A program made the translations under genes and the position numbers. 64,000 bases of DNA, from the NCBI GenBank assembly GCA_040218145.1, contig JAVJQK010000028.1, forward strand, positions 1 to 64,000. The letters run 5' to 3'. Shown piece after piece: positions 16,291-25,300 of the stretch (within the stretch, counting starts at the first letter, position 1; the number at the start of each line of letters is the position of its first letter). The notes below the pieces were generated by a model, which worked only from the letters and a program-made list of their open reading frames with translations, had not been told where the DNA came from and did not search any database. Source of the stretch: Sandaracinaceae bacterium (GTDB lineage: Bacteria; Myxococcota_A; Polyangia; Polyangiales; Sandaracinaceae).

Positions 16291-17451
16291 TCACGCGCTG
16301 GCGGCGTCTCGCGCCCTGCCCAGGAGCTTCTCGGCCGGCGTGACCTCGACGAGCACGACCGTGACGTTGTCCCGGCCGCCGCCCTCGAGGGCCAGCTCCA
16401 CCAGGCGCTCGGCGCCGTCCTGGAGCGTCTCGGCGTTCTCGATGGTGTCGGCGATCGTGCCCTCGTCCGGCACCATCCGGGTCAGCCCGTCGGTGCAGAG
16501 GAGGTAGACGTCCTCGGGGCGCGTCTCGGCGATGATGACGTCGATGGTCAGCCCCGGCGTGGCCCCGACGGCGCGGCTCAGCGCGTCCGAGGTGGGGCCG
16601 TCGTCCACGACGCCGAGGTTGCCGAAGGTGTGATCGGTGGTGAGCTGGCGGAGCTTTCCGTCCCGCAGCCGGTAGCAGCGGCTGTCTCCCACGTGCGCGA
16701 CGTAGAGCCGCTCCTTGTGACCGGCGAAGCGAGCCGCGACGAGCGTGGTGCCCATGTCCTTGAGCCAGGGCTCTTTCTTGCCCCGCTCGAAGATCTTGAG
16801 GTTCGCCCGCTGGACGGCCTTCGCCAGCTCCGCCGCGCGCCAGGGCAGCTCGGGGCCCCGGATGTCCGCGTGGAACTTCTTCTTCACGAACGATTCTTCG
16901 AGCAGCTCGACCGCCATCTCCGCCGCGATGTGTCCGCCCGCGTAGCCGCCCATGCCGTCGGCGACCGCGTAGACTCGCTCGCTGCTGAGCTTGAGGAAGC
17001 GGTCCTCGTTGCGGTCTCGGCGCTTGCCGGTGTTGGTCTGCGCGATGGCCGTCGTGAGCACGCGCAGGTCGTGGTCGGTCGGGACGTCGTGCTCCGCCCC
17101 CTCGTCCGCGTAGATGACCTCGGCCGCGGCCACCGGGGGCTCGCTCTTGCCGTCCTTCGGGTCGAGCGCCACGCGCAGCACGGTGATCTCGTCCTCGTCG
17201 TCGTCGTCGTCATCGAAGAAGGCGTCTTCGTGACCTTCGAGCGGCTTGACCTCGAGCTTGGCGACCTGTTGCTGCGTCAGGCTGGGGCGCTTGCGCAGCC
17301 CGGACGTCTCGTCGTCCTTCGCCTTCGCGCCGTCACCCTTCTTCTTGGGGCTCTCGTCGGCGTCCCGCTCGGCCGGCGGCTGCGGCCGCAGGGCGAAGAA
17401 GAGGACGAGGACGGCCCCGAGCGCGATCGCCCCGACGATGTACCACGACAC
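16291..17451 (-). CDS. PP2C-family Ser/Thr protein phosphatase, membrane-anchored
   Basis: The 386-residue protein starts at GTG with one membrane helix (WYIVGAIALGAVLVLFFAL, residues 3-21). A charged linker with an acidic run (FFDDDDDDEDE) follows, then a PPM/PP2C domain from about residue 125. Metal-binding motifs are complete: NEDRFL, VADGMGGYAGG, HVGDSRCYRL, CTDGLTRM and GGGRDNVTVVLVEV. It should dephosphorylate Ser/Thr phosphoproteins in the cytoplasm near the membrane, opposing the Hanks-type kinases such as those at 29535 and 54649 (inference). The start was chosen by the helix and by a promoter placed immediately before it. Confidence 0.85.
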   Translation of the reverse strand: MSWYIVGAIALGAVLVLFFALRPQPPAERDADESPKKKGDGAKAKDDETSGLRKRPSLTQQQVAKLEVKPLEGHEDAFFDDDDDDEDEITVLRVALDPKDGKSEPPVAAAEVIYADEGAEHDVPTDHDLRVLTTAIAQTNTGKRRDRNEDRFLKLSSERVYAVADGMGGYAGGHIAAEMAVELLEESFVKKKFHADIRGPELPWRAAELAKAVQRANLKIFERGKKEPWLKDMGTTLVAARFAGHKERLYVAHVGDSRCYRLRDGKLRQLTTDHTFGNLGVVDDGPTSDALSRAVGATPGLTIDVIIAETRPEDVYLLCTDGLTRMVPDEGTIADTIENAETLQDGAERLVELALEGGGRDNVTVVLVEVTPAEKLLGRARDAASA

Positions 17452-17458
17452 GGCGGGA

Positions 17459-17488
17459 AATATAGAGCAGAACCGCACGCATGCGCAA
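17459..17488 (-). promoter_or_regulatory. Promoter of the PP2C gene, possibly leaderless
   Basis: On the minus strand, TTGCGC (17488-17483), 18 bases, then TATATT (17464-17459). The GTG start follows 7 bases later, which places the expected transcription start at or next to the start codon. No Shine-Dalgarno is visible. Confidence 0.5.
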
Positions 17489-17560
17489 AGGCGTAGGTCG
17501 CGCGATGGAGCCTCGCTCGGCTTGCCCGCCCCCCACCATCCGAGGTAGGCCATCTGCCCT

Positions 17561-18604
17561 ATGAGCGAACTTCGACACGACTGGTCCCTGGAGGACGTCC
17601 GAGCGATCCACGATCTGCCGCTGACGGACCTCCTCCACCGCGCGCAGACCGTGCACCGCGCGCACCACCAGCCCGACGCCGTGCAGCTCTGCACCTTGCT
17701 CTCGGTCAAGACGGGGGGCTGCCCCGAGGACTGCGACTACTGCCCCCAGAGCTCGCACCACGACACCGAGGTCGACCCCGAGAAGATGATGTCGGTCAAC
17801 GAGGTGCTCGACGCCGCGCGCGCGGCCAAGCGCACCGGGGCGACGCGCTTCTGCATGGGCGCCGCGTGGCGCGACGCGCTGCACGGCCCGGCGTTCGAGA
17901 ACGTGCTGACGATGGTGCGCGGCGTGCGTGAGCTCGGGCTCGAGGCCTGCGCGACGCTCGGCATGCTCGACGACGACCAGGCGGCGCAGCTCGCCGAGGC
18001 CGGCCTGACCTCCTACAACCACAACCTCGACACCTCCGAGGCCTACTACCCCGAGATCATCTCGACCCGCAGCTACGCCGAGCGACTCCAGACCCTCTCG
18101 CGCGTCCAGAAGGCCGGCATCAGCCTCTGCTGCGGCGGCATCATCGGCATGGGCGAGAGCATCGACGATCGCTGCGACATGCTCCGCACCCTGGCCAACC
18201 TCGACCCGCAGCCCGGCAGCGTCCCGATCAACGCCCTCGTCCCGGTCGAAGGCACCCCGCTCGCCGAGCAGCAGAGGGTCGACCCGATCGAGCTCGTCCG
18301 CATGTGCGCCACCGCCCGCATCCTCATGCCGCGCTCCCTCGTGCGGCTCAGCGCCGGCCGCACCTCCCTCAGCCGGGAGGCCCAGCTCCTCGCGTTCATG
18401 GCGGGGGCCAACTCCATCTTCTACGGCGAGAAGCTGCTCACGACAGGCAACCCCGAGGTCGACGCCGACCAGCAGCTCCTCCAGGACGCGGGCCTCACCC
18501 CCCTCGCGCCCTACGCCTCGCCGGACCCCGTGGTGCAGGCGACCAAGGACCGAGGGCCCAAGCCCAAGACCCGCCTCGAGATCGTCGCCGAGCCGGCCGA
18601 GTAG
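17561..18604 (+). CDS. bioB: Biotin synthase
   Basis: The 347-residue radical-SAM enzyme inserts sulfur into dethiobiotin. The 4Fe-4S motif CPEDCDYC has Cys at 54, 58 and 61. Other conserved blocks are [25 protein letters not shown] and [14 protein letters not shown] (the Arg that binds the 2Fe-2S cluster). Family length is about 320-350. No other biotin gene is in the window, so bioB is separate from the rest of the pathway. It diverges from the phosphatase gene with 109 bases between them. The ATG context lacks a strong ribosome site. Confidence 0.93.
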   Translation: MSELRHDWSLEDVRAIHDLPLTDLLHRAQTVHRAHHQPDAVQLCTLLSVKTGGCPEDCDYCPQSSHHDTEVDPEKMMSVNEVLDAARAAKRTGATRFCMGAAWRDALHGPAFENVLTMVRGVRELGLEACATLGMLDDDQAAQLAEAGLTSYNHNLDTSEAYYPEIISTRSYAERLQTLSRVQKAGISLCCGGIIGMGESIDDRCDMLRTLANLDPQPGSVPINALVPVEGTPLAEQQRVDPIELVRMCATARILMPRSLVRLSAGRTSLSREAQLLAFMAGANSIFYGEKLLTTGNPEVDADQQLLQDAGLTPLAPYASPDPVVQATKDRGPKPKTRLEIVAEPAE

Positions 18605-18707
18605 GGCTCCCGGCTCGCCCCTCGGCGTCCGAGCGCGGTTGATCGAGTCCGCCTCGACGACCGCGTCCGGCCTCGCCTCCGCGACCGCCCCCGAGACGAC
18701 CGGCTGG

Positions 18708-18757
18708 AGGGGACGCTAGGTTGACTTGTTTGCAAACAAGTCAACCTAGCGTCCCCT
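18708..18757. repeat. Perfect 50-bp palindrome
   Basis: The left arm AGGGGACGCTAGGTTGACTT continues GTTTG, and the right arm is its exact reverse complement, giving 25-bp arms with no spacer. A degenerate relative lies at 9870-9925. It is about 100 bases after bioB and directly before a hexanucleotide tract. Confidence 0.9.
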
Positions 18758-18760
18758 TAT

Positions 18761-19130
18761 CGCGCCGCCTCCGCGGCCTCGCCTCCGCCTCCGCGTCCGC
18801 GTCCGCGACCGCGTCCGCGACCGCCTCCGCGACCGCGTCCGCCTCCGCGACCGCGTCCGCCTCCGCGTCCGCGTCCGGCTCCGCGTCCGCCTCCGCCTCC
18901 GCGTCCGCCTCCGCCTCCGCCTCCGCCTCCGCGTCCGGCTCCGCGACCGCGTTTGCCTGCGCGCGGCCGCCTCCGCCCCTACCCGGCGTCCGCTCCCGCT
19001 CCCGCTCCCGCTCCCGCTCCCGCTCCCGCTCCCGCTCCCGCTCCCGCTCCCGCTCCCGCTCCCGCTCCCGCTCCCGCTCCCGCTCCGGCGTCCGCTCCCG
19101 TTCCCGTTCCCGTTCCCGTTCCCGTTCCCG
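18761..19130. repeat. Hexanucleotide tract with (CGCTCC)16
   Basis: Imperfect CGCCTC/CGCGTC/CGCGAC units (18770-18955) are followed by 16 perfect CGCTCC copies (18991-19086) and about five CGTTCC copies (19098-19127). All frames are open by virtue of the repeat. From 19131 to 19390 I see no gene; an inverted repeat around CCCGCGCCCAGCCGCGGGCG lies near 19325. Confidence 0.8.
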
Positions 19131-19390
19131 CTGCCGGCCCCGCTCCCCAGGCACGTGGTCCCTCGCGCCCTCGCCTCGCGACGATGCTCGACAGCAAGGT
19201 GAATGGCACTCGTCCTCCGCCATCGACGGTGCCGGACGCGTGCGGGCGAGTAAAGGAGGCCTACGGCCCCAGCCAACGGCAACGCTTCGGGCGCTGCGCG
19301 CCCTCGTCCTTGACTAGCCCACCCGCGCCCAGCCGCGGGCGGGGTGAGGACGAAGGGTGTCAGGTCGACATCCGGGTTGTCTCGCAGTGG

Positions 19391-19726
19391 ATGAGTCAGA
19401 TGCTCCGAATCACCGAAGAAGCGATCGTTTGGCTGCGCTCGATGAAGCCGATCTGGGAGGAGGTCGCGAAGCACGACAAGAACCTCGCTCGGCAGATGCG
19501 GGACAGCGCGGCGAGCGTGGTGGGGAACCTGGCCGAGGGCGAGAAGCGGGGCGGAGGGCACGAGCGCGAGCGGTTCGGGACGGCGTACGGCTCGGCGGGC
19601 GAGACTCGCGTGTGGCTGCTCTCGGCGGCGGCCCTCGGGTACGTGAGTGACGAGGCGGTGGAGGGGCCGGCAGACTGGGCCGACAAGGCACGCGCGACGA
19701 TGTGGAAGCTGATGCATCGCGGGTGA
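19391..19726 (+). CDS. Four-helix bundle protein (S23/IVP family)
   Basis: The 111-residue protein carries the family signature: an N-terminal helix (MLRITEEAIVWLRSMKPIWE), LARQMRDSAASVVGNLAEGE, and GTAYGSAGETRVWLLSAAAL. This TIGR02436-type family includes proteins encoded in 23S rRNA intervening sequences and many free-standing copies next to repeats. Its biochemical role is not established. The ATG at 19400 is an alternative start; neither has a clear ribosome site. It is the only convincing gene in the second repeat island, which suggests an accessory or mobile origin. Confidence 0.8.
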   Translation: MSQMLRITEEAIVWLRSMKPIWEEVAKHDKNLARQMRDSAASVVGNLAEGEKRGGGHERERFGTAYGSAGETRVWLLSAAALGYVSDEAVEGPADWADKARATMWKLMHRG

Positions 19727-19950
19727 GCGAGGCGAGGGTGGCTCCGGCTGCGGTCGGACTCACCCTCGTGTTCGCCGCGCTCCGACGAGACCAGTCCGCC
19801 TGGGCCGGCACTCCGTCCGGCACGGGAGTGTCCGGAATTTCGTGTACGTGCCGTCGGTCCTCCAACCGAAGGAGACCGTCATGACCCAGGCGAAGCGTGA
19901 CAAGCCGAGTTGAGTGTTGTCGGTCGAGCAACGGCCTCGGATCCGCCACG

Positions 19951-20325
19951 CGGCCAGCTTTCGCGAAGCGAAAGCGCGAGCCGCGGGGGCCCCAGCGCCC
20001 CGCCGCTGGGGTCGGCGACCGAGCGCGCGGAGCGCGCCGGTTCGCGGAGCGCTGGCGCTGACGGGGACCGCGCGTGCCTAGCCGAGGGGCGAGAGAGCGC
20101 AGTCGGCGACCCGCCAGGCGGCCAGCTTTCGCGAAGCGAAAGCGTGAGCCGCAGGGGCCCCAGCGCCGCTGGGGTCGCGGCCCGAGCGAAGCGAGGGCCG
20201 GCCTAGTGCGGGAGGCTGACCGGCGAACGACGAGCGAGCGCAGTCGGCGACCGCGCCAGGGCGGCCAGCGAGCGCGAAGCGCGAGCGCGAGCCGCGGGGG
20301 CCCCAGCGCCCCGCCGCTGGGGTCG
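19951..20325. repeat. Composite GC-rich repeat, three copies
   Basis: Copies at about 19951-20013, 20119-20178 and 20261-20325 each read CGGCCAGC(TTTCGCGAAGCGAAAGC)GCGAGCC, then GGGGCCCCAGCGCC and GCTGGGGTCG. Each contains two hairpins (GCTTTCG/CGAAAGC and CCCCAGCG/CGCTGGGG). The reverse complement is found once at about 7850-7915. From 19727 to 19950 I see only a possible 10-codon frame (19881-19913). Confidence 0.8.
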
Positions 20326-20393
20326 CGGCCCGAGCGAAGCGAGGGCCGGCGTAGTCCGGGAGGGGGGCCCCATGGGCGCTCTGCCCCATGGGG

Positions 20394-20417
20394 GGAGGGC
20401 CTGCGTTCAGGCCCTCC
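20394..20417 (-). terminator. Lectin-gene hairpin 3
   Basis: A perfect 10-bp stem (GGAGGGCCTG/CAGGCCCTCC) with a 4-base loop, the most distal of three hairpins downstream of the lectin gene. On the minus strand it follows a CGTTTTTT stretch rather than preceding one. Confidence 0.55.
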
Positions 20418-20457
20418 AGAAAAAACGCGGGCCCCATGGGCGCTCTGCCCCATGGGG

Positions 20458-20481
20458 GGAGGGCCTGCGTTCAGGCCCTCC
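20458..20481 (-). terminator. Lectin-gene hairpin 2
   Basis: Identical stem-loop to 20394-20417. About 61-64 bases separate hairpins 2 and 3, with CCATGGGGCAGAGCGCCCAT between them, so the unit is a tandem duplication. Confidence 0.55.
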
Positions 20482-20494
20482 AGAAAAAAGACGC

Positions 20495-20512
20495 GGGCCT
20501 GCGTTCAGGCCC
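20495..20512 (-). terminator. Lectin-gene terminator (hairpin 1 plus T-run)
   Basis: On the minus strand, 20 bases after the stop, GGGCCTG-AACG-CAGGCCC forms a 7-bp stem and is followed by GCGTCTTTTTT. This is a classic intrinsic terminator layout. Confidence 0.75.
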
Positions 20513-20531
20513 TCCAGGAAGGAAACTCTCT

Positions 20532-21542
20532 TCAGCCCACGGGCGGCGGGCCGCCCTCGTACTGCACGATCGAGCTCCACGGGCCGCGGCCGGGGGCCGG
20601 CTGCCAGTTGTGCCAGATCTCGTCGTTCGGGCCGGCGTAGAAGATCTCCAGGCGGCCGTCTGCGTTCTGTCCGACCGCGAGGTCCGTCGCCTTGGCGCCG
20701 AGGCTCTCGCCGTCGCTGCCCCAGTCGCCGTTGGCCTCCATCTGCCAGAGGTTCCGGATGTGGGCGTCCTGGTCGATGTAGAACAGCTCCAGGCGGCCGC
20801 CGCGGTTCTCGGCGATGGCCACGCGCTGGGCGATGACGTTCAGGTCCTCGCGGCCGCTCCAGTCGCCGTTCGCTTCGGTCTGCCAGTCGTGCCAGACGTG
20901 GCCGTCGACGTCGGTCCAGAAGACCTCGAGGCGGCCGTCCGCGTTGCTGGCCACGACGACCTGCTTGCCCGTGCCGTCGAGCTGCTCCGCGCCGTGCCAG
21001 TCGCCGTTCGCCTCGGTCTGCCAGTCGTGCCAGAGCTGGCCCGCCGCGCCGAGGTAGAAGACCTCGAGCCGTCCATCTTCGTTGCGACCGACGGCGACGT
21101 CGATGGCCTTCTCACCGAGCTTCTCCTTGCCGCTCCAGTCGCCGTTCGGCTCGAGCTGCCAGTCGTGCCAGAGGGCGCCGTCGTCGCCGACCCAGAAGAG
21201 CTCGAGCCGGCCGTCGGCGTTGCTCGAGACGTCGAGCGCGCGGCCCTTGGCCCCGAGGCTCTCCGCGCCGTGCCAGTCGCCGCCGGGCTCGGTCTGCCAG
21301 TCGTGCTGCACGTCGCCCTCGGGCGAGAGGTAGAAGATCTCCAGGCGCCCGTCGGCGTTGACGCCCACCGCGACCTGGGTGGCCTTCACCTCGAGGCTCT
21401 CCTCGCCCTTCCAGAGCGAGTTCGGTCGGTTCTGCCAGTTGTGCCGGAGGACTCCGTCCGGCTTGATGTAGAACGCTTCCAGGCGACCGTCGTGGTTGCG
21501 GCCGATGGCGATGCGCTTCTCCGGGGGGGCGAGCTTGGTCAT
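20532..21542 (-). CDS. Seven-bladed beta-propeller lectin (PLL-like)
   Basis: The 336-residue protein consists of seven repeats of about 47 residues, each with NxDGRLExFYxxxDGxxxHxWQ (for example DGRLEIFYLSPEGDVQHDWQ). Seven copies close a propeller, as in the fucose-binding PLL/PHL lectins of Photorhabdus and related tectonin-like proteins. The repeats are highly alike at the DNA level. There is no signal peptide or membrane helix, so it is cytoplasmic or exported by another route. Sugar binding is a family inference; predatory or fruiting-body lectins in myxobacteria are a plausible parallel. It has its own terminator array. Confidence 0.85.
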   Translation of the reverse strand: MTKLAPPEKRIAIGRNHDGRLEAFYIKPDGVLRHNWQNRPNSLWKGEESLEVKATQVAVGVNADGRLEIFYLSPEGDVQHDWQTEPGGDWHGAESLGAKGRALDVSSNADGRLELFWVGDDGALWHDWQLEPNGDWSGKEKLGEKAIDVAVGRNEDGRLEVFYLGAAGQLWHDWQTEANGDWHGAEQLDGTGKQVVVASNADGRLEVFWTDVDGHVWHDWQTEANGDWSGREDLNVIAQRVAIAENRGGRLELFYIDQDAHIRNLWQMEANGDWGSDGESLGAKATDLAVGQNADGRLEIFYAGPNDEIWHNWQPAPGRGPWSSIVQYEGGPPPVG

Positions 21543-21776
21543 GAGGCTCCTCGAACGAAAAAGGCCGAAAGTCGTACGTCACTTAGGCAGCGGGGGCGCC
21601 GACTTCAAGGCTCGGCGGGGCGTGGTCTCACACCGTCCGAGTCGTCTCGCCTCACCCCCGACCGTCACGCTAGCACGGTCGGTACCGGTCGCAGAGCCCA
21701 TGAAATCGTGGGTCTTTCAGGAAAAGCGAGGGGTCCGTGAGCCAAGAACGGTCACGGATCGTGGTGTCGCAGGCAC

Positions 21777-22385
21777 ATGGGGAGTGAGATGCAGGCACAC
21801 GCGGAGGCGGGCGGGGATCCGATGGATCCCATCGCCGTGCTCATACGGGAGGGGCAGCACCGAGAAGCGGTAGCGGCCTGCGCCCGGGCGCACGGTGAAG
21901 CGGTGGGGAGGCTGTGCATGGCCTTGCTCGGCAGTCAGGCGGAGGCGGAGGAGATCGCCCAGGAGGTCCTGATCGCCGCGCACCGCGCGATGGGGAGCTA
22001 CCGCGGGGACGGCTCCATCCGGGCGTGGCTCTGCGGCATCGCGCGGCGGAAGTGCGCGCGGAAGGTCGAGACGCGGGTGCGGCGCGAGCGGAAGCTCAAG
22101 CTCGTGCACGACGCGGAGGCCGACGCGGAGCTGCCCGACGAGACGCTCCAGAAGCGACGGCGGGCCGAGGTGGTGCGGGCCGCGCTCGAGAGGCTCAAGC
22201 CCTCCGAGCGAGACGCGGTGGTGCTCCGGTACGACGGCGGGCTCGCCTATCGCGAGATCGGGGAGGCCTGCGGGATCGACGAGGCGGCGGCGCGCAAGCG
22301 CGTCAGCCGCGCTCTCGCGCGGATGAGGACGATGCTGAAGGACCAGCTGAGCGATCAGCTGCCGAACGACGGGGCCGGACGATGA
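21777..22385 (+). CDS. ECF-type RNA polymerase sigma factor
   Basis: The 202-residue protein has sigma region 2 (LLGSQAEAEEIAQEVLIAAH with the core-binding and -10 helices, about residues 45-110) and region 4 (LKPSERDAVVLRYDGGLAYR, then a recognition helix in EACGIDEAAARKRVSRALAR, about 140-190). Region 3 is missing, as in all ECF factors. Starts at 21789 or 21822 are also possible. Its stop overlaps the start of the 1448-residue FecR-VIT-VWA protein (ATGA), whose cytoplasmic N-terminus is the likely anti-sigma partner. Confidence 0.88.
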   Translation: MGSEMQAHAEAGGDPMDPIAVLIREGQHREAVAACARAHGEAVGRLCMALLGSQAEAEEIAQEVLIAAHRAMGSYRGDGSIRAWLCGIARRKCARKVETRVRRERKLKLVHDAEADAELPDETLQKRRRAEVVRAALERLKPSERDAVVLRYDGGLAYREIGEACGIDEAAARKRVSRALARMRTMLKDQLSDQLPNDGAGR

Positions 22386-25300
22386 GCGAGCGAGCAGAGA
22401 AGTACGAGGCCTTCCTGGACGACCTGGCCCCGATCGTCGACGGCGACGCCGCGGTGATCGAGCGCCACGCGGACTTCCTCGTGGACGACGACGAGGCGCG
22501 CGACCTGCGCCACGAGGCCACCGCCGCGGCCGACCGGATCCGCGAGGCGGGCGCCGACTTCGTGATGCCCGTCGACTTCGAAGCGCGGGTCCTCGCCTCT
22601 CTGGATGAACAGGCCGACCTCGAGGACGACGCCGACCCTGGCCGCATCACGAATCCGGGGTTCGCGAGCCCCGACCTGCCCTCGTCGAGCGGCGTACGCA
22701 GCGCCGACGCGCCCGCCGCTGGCACGCTCGCCAAGACGGAGGCCATGCCCGCGCGCTCCGACGCGGAGTCGCCGCGCGCGAAGCCCGACGCCGCCCCGGA
22801 GACGGCCGAGAAGGGCACGAAGCGCCGCATGGGCAAGCTCCTCTTCTTTCCCGTCGCGGGCGTGATCGCCGTCGCGGCGGCGGCCGCGGTCGGGCTCCTC
22901 GTCTGGGGCGGCGACGACGCCGCGGATCCGGCGCCGCAGGTGGCCAGCGCGGGGCTCGAAGGGACGCTCGGCGTCGTCGAGCGCGCCGCGGACGACGGGC
23001 AGAGCGGCGTCTCGGTCCAGCGGCCCGGCCAGGACGGCTTCGTGGCGCTCGGCGCCGGCGAGCGCGCGCCGACCGGCTCGGTCCTGCGCACCGACGCGCG
23101 GACCCGCGCGCGCTTCTCTCTCGGCGACGGCTCGGTGGTCGTGCTCAACCACGCCACCGAGGTCGCGCTGACGGGAGAGGGCCCGCGCGCGCTGGATCTG
23201 CGGAGCGGAGAGATCGTGGCCGACGTCGCGCACCTCGCGGACGGCCCCAACCTGAACATCCAGACGCCGACCGGCGCGGTGGAGGTGCTGGGCACGGAGC
23301 TCGTGGTCAGCGCGACCGACGAGATGACGAGCGTGCGCGTCACCCGCGGCGTGGTGGCGGTGCGGGACCGGGGCGGCGCGCGCGCCGAGGTCCGCGCGGG
23401 CGAGGAGGGGATCTTGCGCCCGAGCGCGCCGCCTTCCGTGGCGCCGGTGACGGATCTGTCGAGCTCGGTCGCGTGGTCGGAGCTCGGCGCGATCGAAGCC
23501 GACGACGACGCCCGCTCCGAGAGCCTCGCGGGCATCGGCTCGCTGCGCGCGCGGCGGCCCGGTCAGCGCGGTGACCAGGAGCGCCCGCTCGCCCTCGCGA
23601 GCCACAAGGTGACGGTGCGCATCGTCGGCAACGTCGCGCGCACGGAGATCGAGGAGGTCTTCCGCAACGACGGCGACCACACGCTCGAGGGCATCTACCG
23701 CTTCCCCCTGCCGCCCGACGCGCAGATCGCGAGCCTCGCGCTCGACGTCGAGGGCCGCATGGAGGAGGGCTCCTTCGTGGAGCGCGATCGCGCGGCGCAG
23801 ATCTGGAGGGGCGTGATCCGGAACGCGACGCCGGTGGCGCGGCGCGACGACAGCGAGGAGTTCATCTGGGTCCCCGGCCCCTGGCACGACCCGGCGCTCC
23901 TCGAGTGGCAGCGCGGCGGCCAGTTCGAGCTGCGCGTCTTCCCCATCCCCGCCCACGGCGAGCGGCGGGTGACCCTCGCCTACACGCAGACGGTGCAGCC
24001 GCAGGGCGCGCGCCGCCGCTACGTCTACCCCCTCGCGCACTCGAACGACGCCTCGACGCAGGTCGGCCAGTTCGAGGTCGACGTGCGGGTGGCCGGCGCC
24101 GACGGGGTCAGCCCGCGCGGCTACGCGCTCTCGACGCGCCAGGAAGACGGCGCGACGCGCCTGGCGATGGAGGAGCGCGACTTCCTCCCGAAGGGCGATC
24201 TCGTCATCGACTACGCGCTGCCGGGAGGCGAGCGTGACCTGCGCTGGTGGACCTTCCGCGGCCAGGCGGCGGAGGCGCCGCCCGAGGACAGCCGCGAGCG
24301 CGACCGCGAGGTCAACGATCTGCAGCGCCGGCTCGCCGAGGACGACCGCCCGTACGTCGCCTTCGCGCTGCGGCCGGAGCTGCCCCGCGCCACGGAGCGG
24401 CGCGCGCGCGACTACGTGATGGTCGTCGACGCGAGCCAGTCGATGGTCGGCGAGCGCTACGACCGCGCGGTGGCGCTGACGTCGCGCGTCGTGCGCGAGA
24501 TGGATCGGCGCGATCGCTTCACGGTGCTCGCGTGCGACTACCAGTGCCGCGCCATGCCCGGCGGCCTGCAGGGCCCGAGCGCGCAGATCGCGGGCGCGAC
24601 GGAAGAGTGGCTGGACTCGGTCGAGCCGGCCGGGGCATCCGATCTCGTGGCGGTGCTCGCGGAGGCGGTCGCGACCGCGGCGGGCGAGCGGCGGGACGGC
24701 CGGGAGCTCCACGTCATGTACGTGGGCGACGGCACCTCGTCGGTCGGCTACCGCCGGGCGGCGTCGATCTCCGCCGAGACGCGCGGGCTGGTCGAGCGCG
24801 AGCGCGTCGCGATCAGCACCGTGGGCATCGGCGGCGACGCGGACACGATGGTGCTCGGCGCCATCGCGCGGGCCGGCGGCGGGCACTACGTGCCGTACGT
24901 CCCCGGGCAGCGCGCGAGCGCGGCGGCGATGGCGGTCCTCGAGACGAGCTACGGCGCGTCCCTCGAGTCGCCCCGGCTGGAGCTGCCCGACGGGCTCAGC
25001 GACGTGGCGCCGACCGCGCTGCCGACCATCCGCGCGGGCCAGGAGGTCATCGTGGTGGCGCGCATGGATCGCGATCGCGTGCAAGGTAGCGTGCGGTTGC
25101 ATGGCAGCGTCGCCGGTCGCCCCTTCGAGGAGCGCTACCCGGTGGAGCTCGTCCCGAGCGACGCCGAGGGCAACCGCTTCGTGCCGCAGCTCTGGGCCGC
25201 CAAGCAGATCGAGCAGCTCCAGCTCGAGGGCGACGGCTCGGACCGCGGACGCATCATCGCGCTGAGCAAGGGCTTCGGCGTGATGAGCCGACACACCTCG

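Noticed and set aside
18753-19200. Proline/arginine repeat proteins in the second hexamer tract
   Set aside because: Frames exist only because of CGCTCC and CGCCTC repeats; none has a start with a ribosome site.
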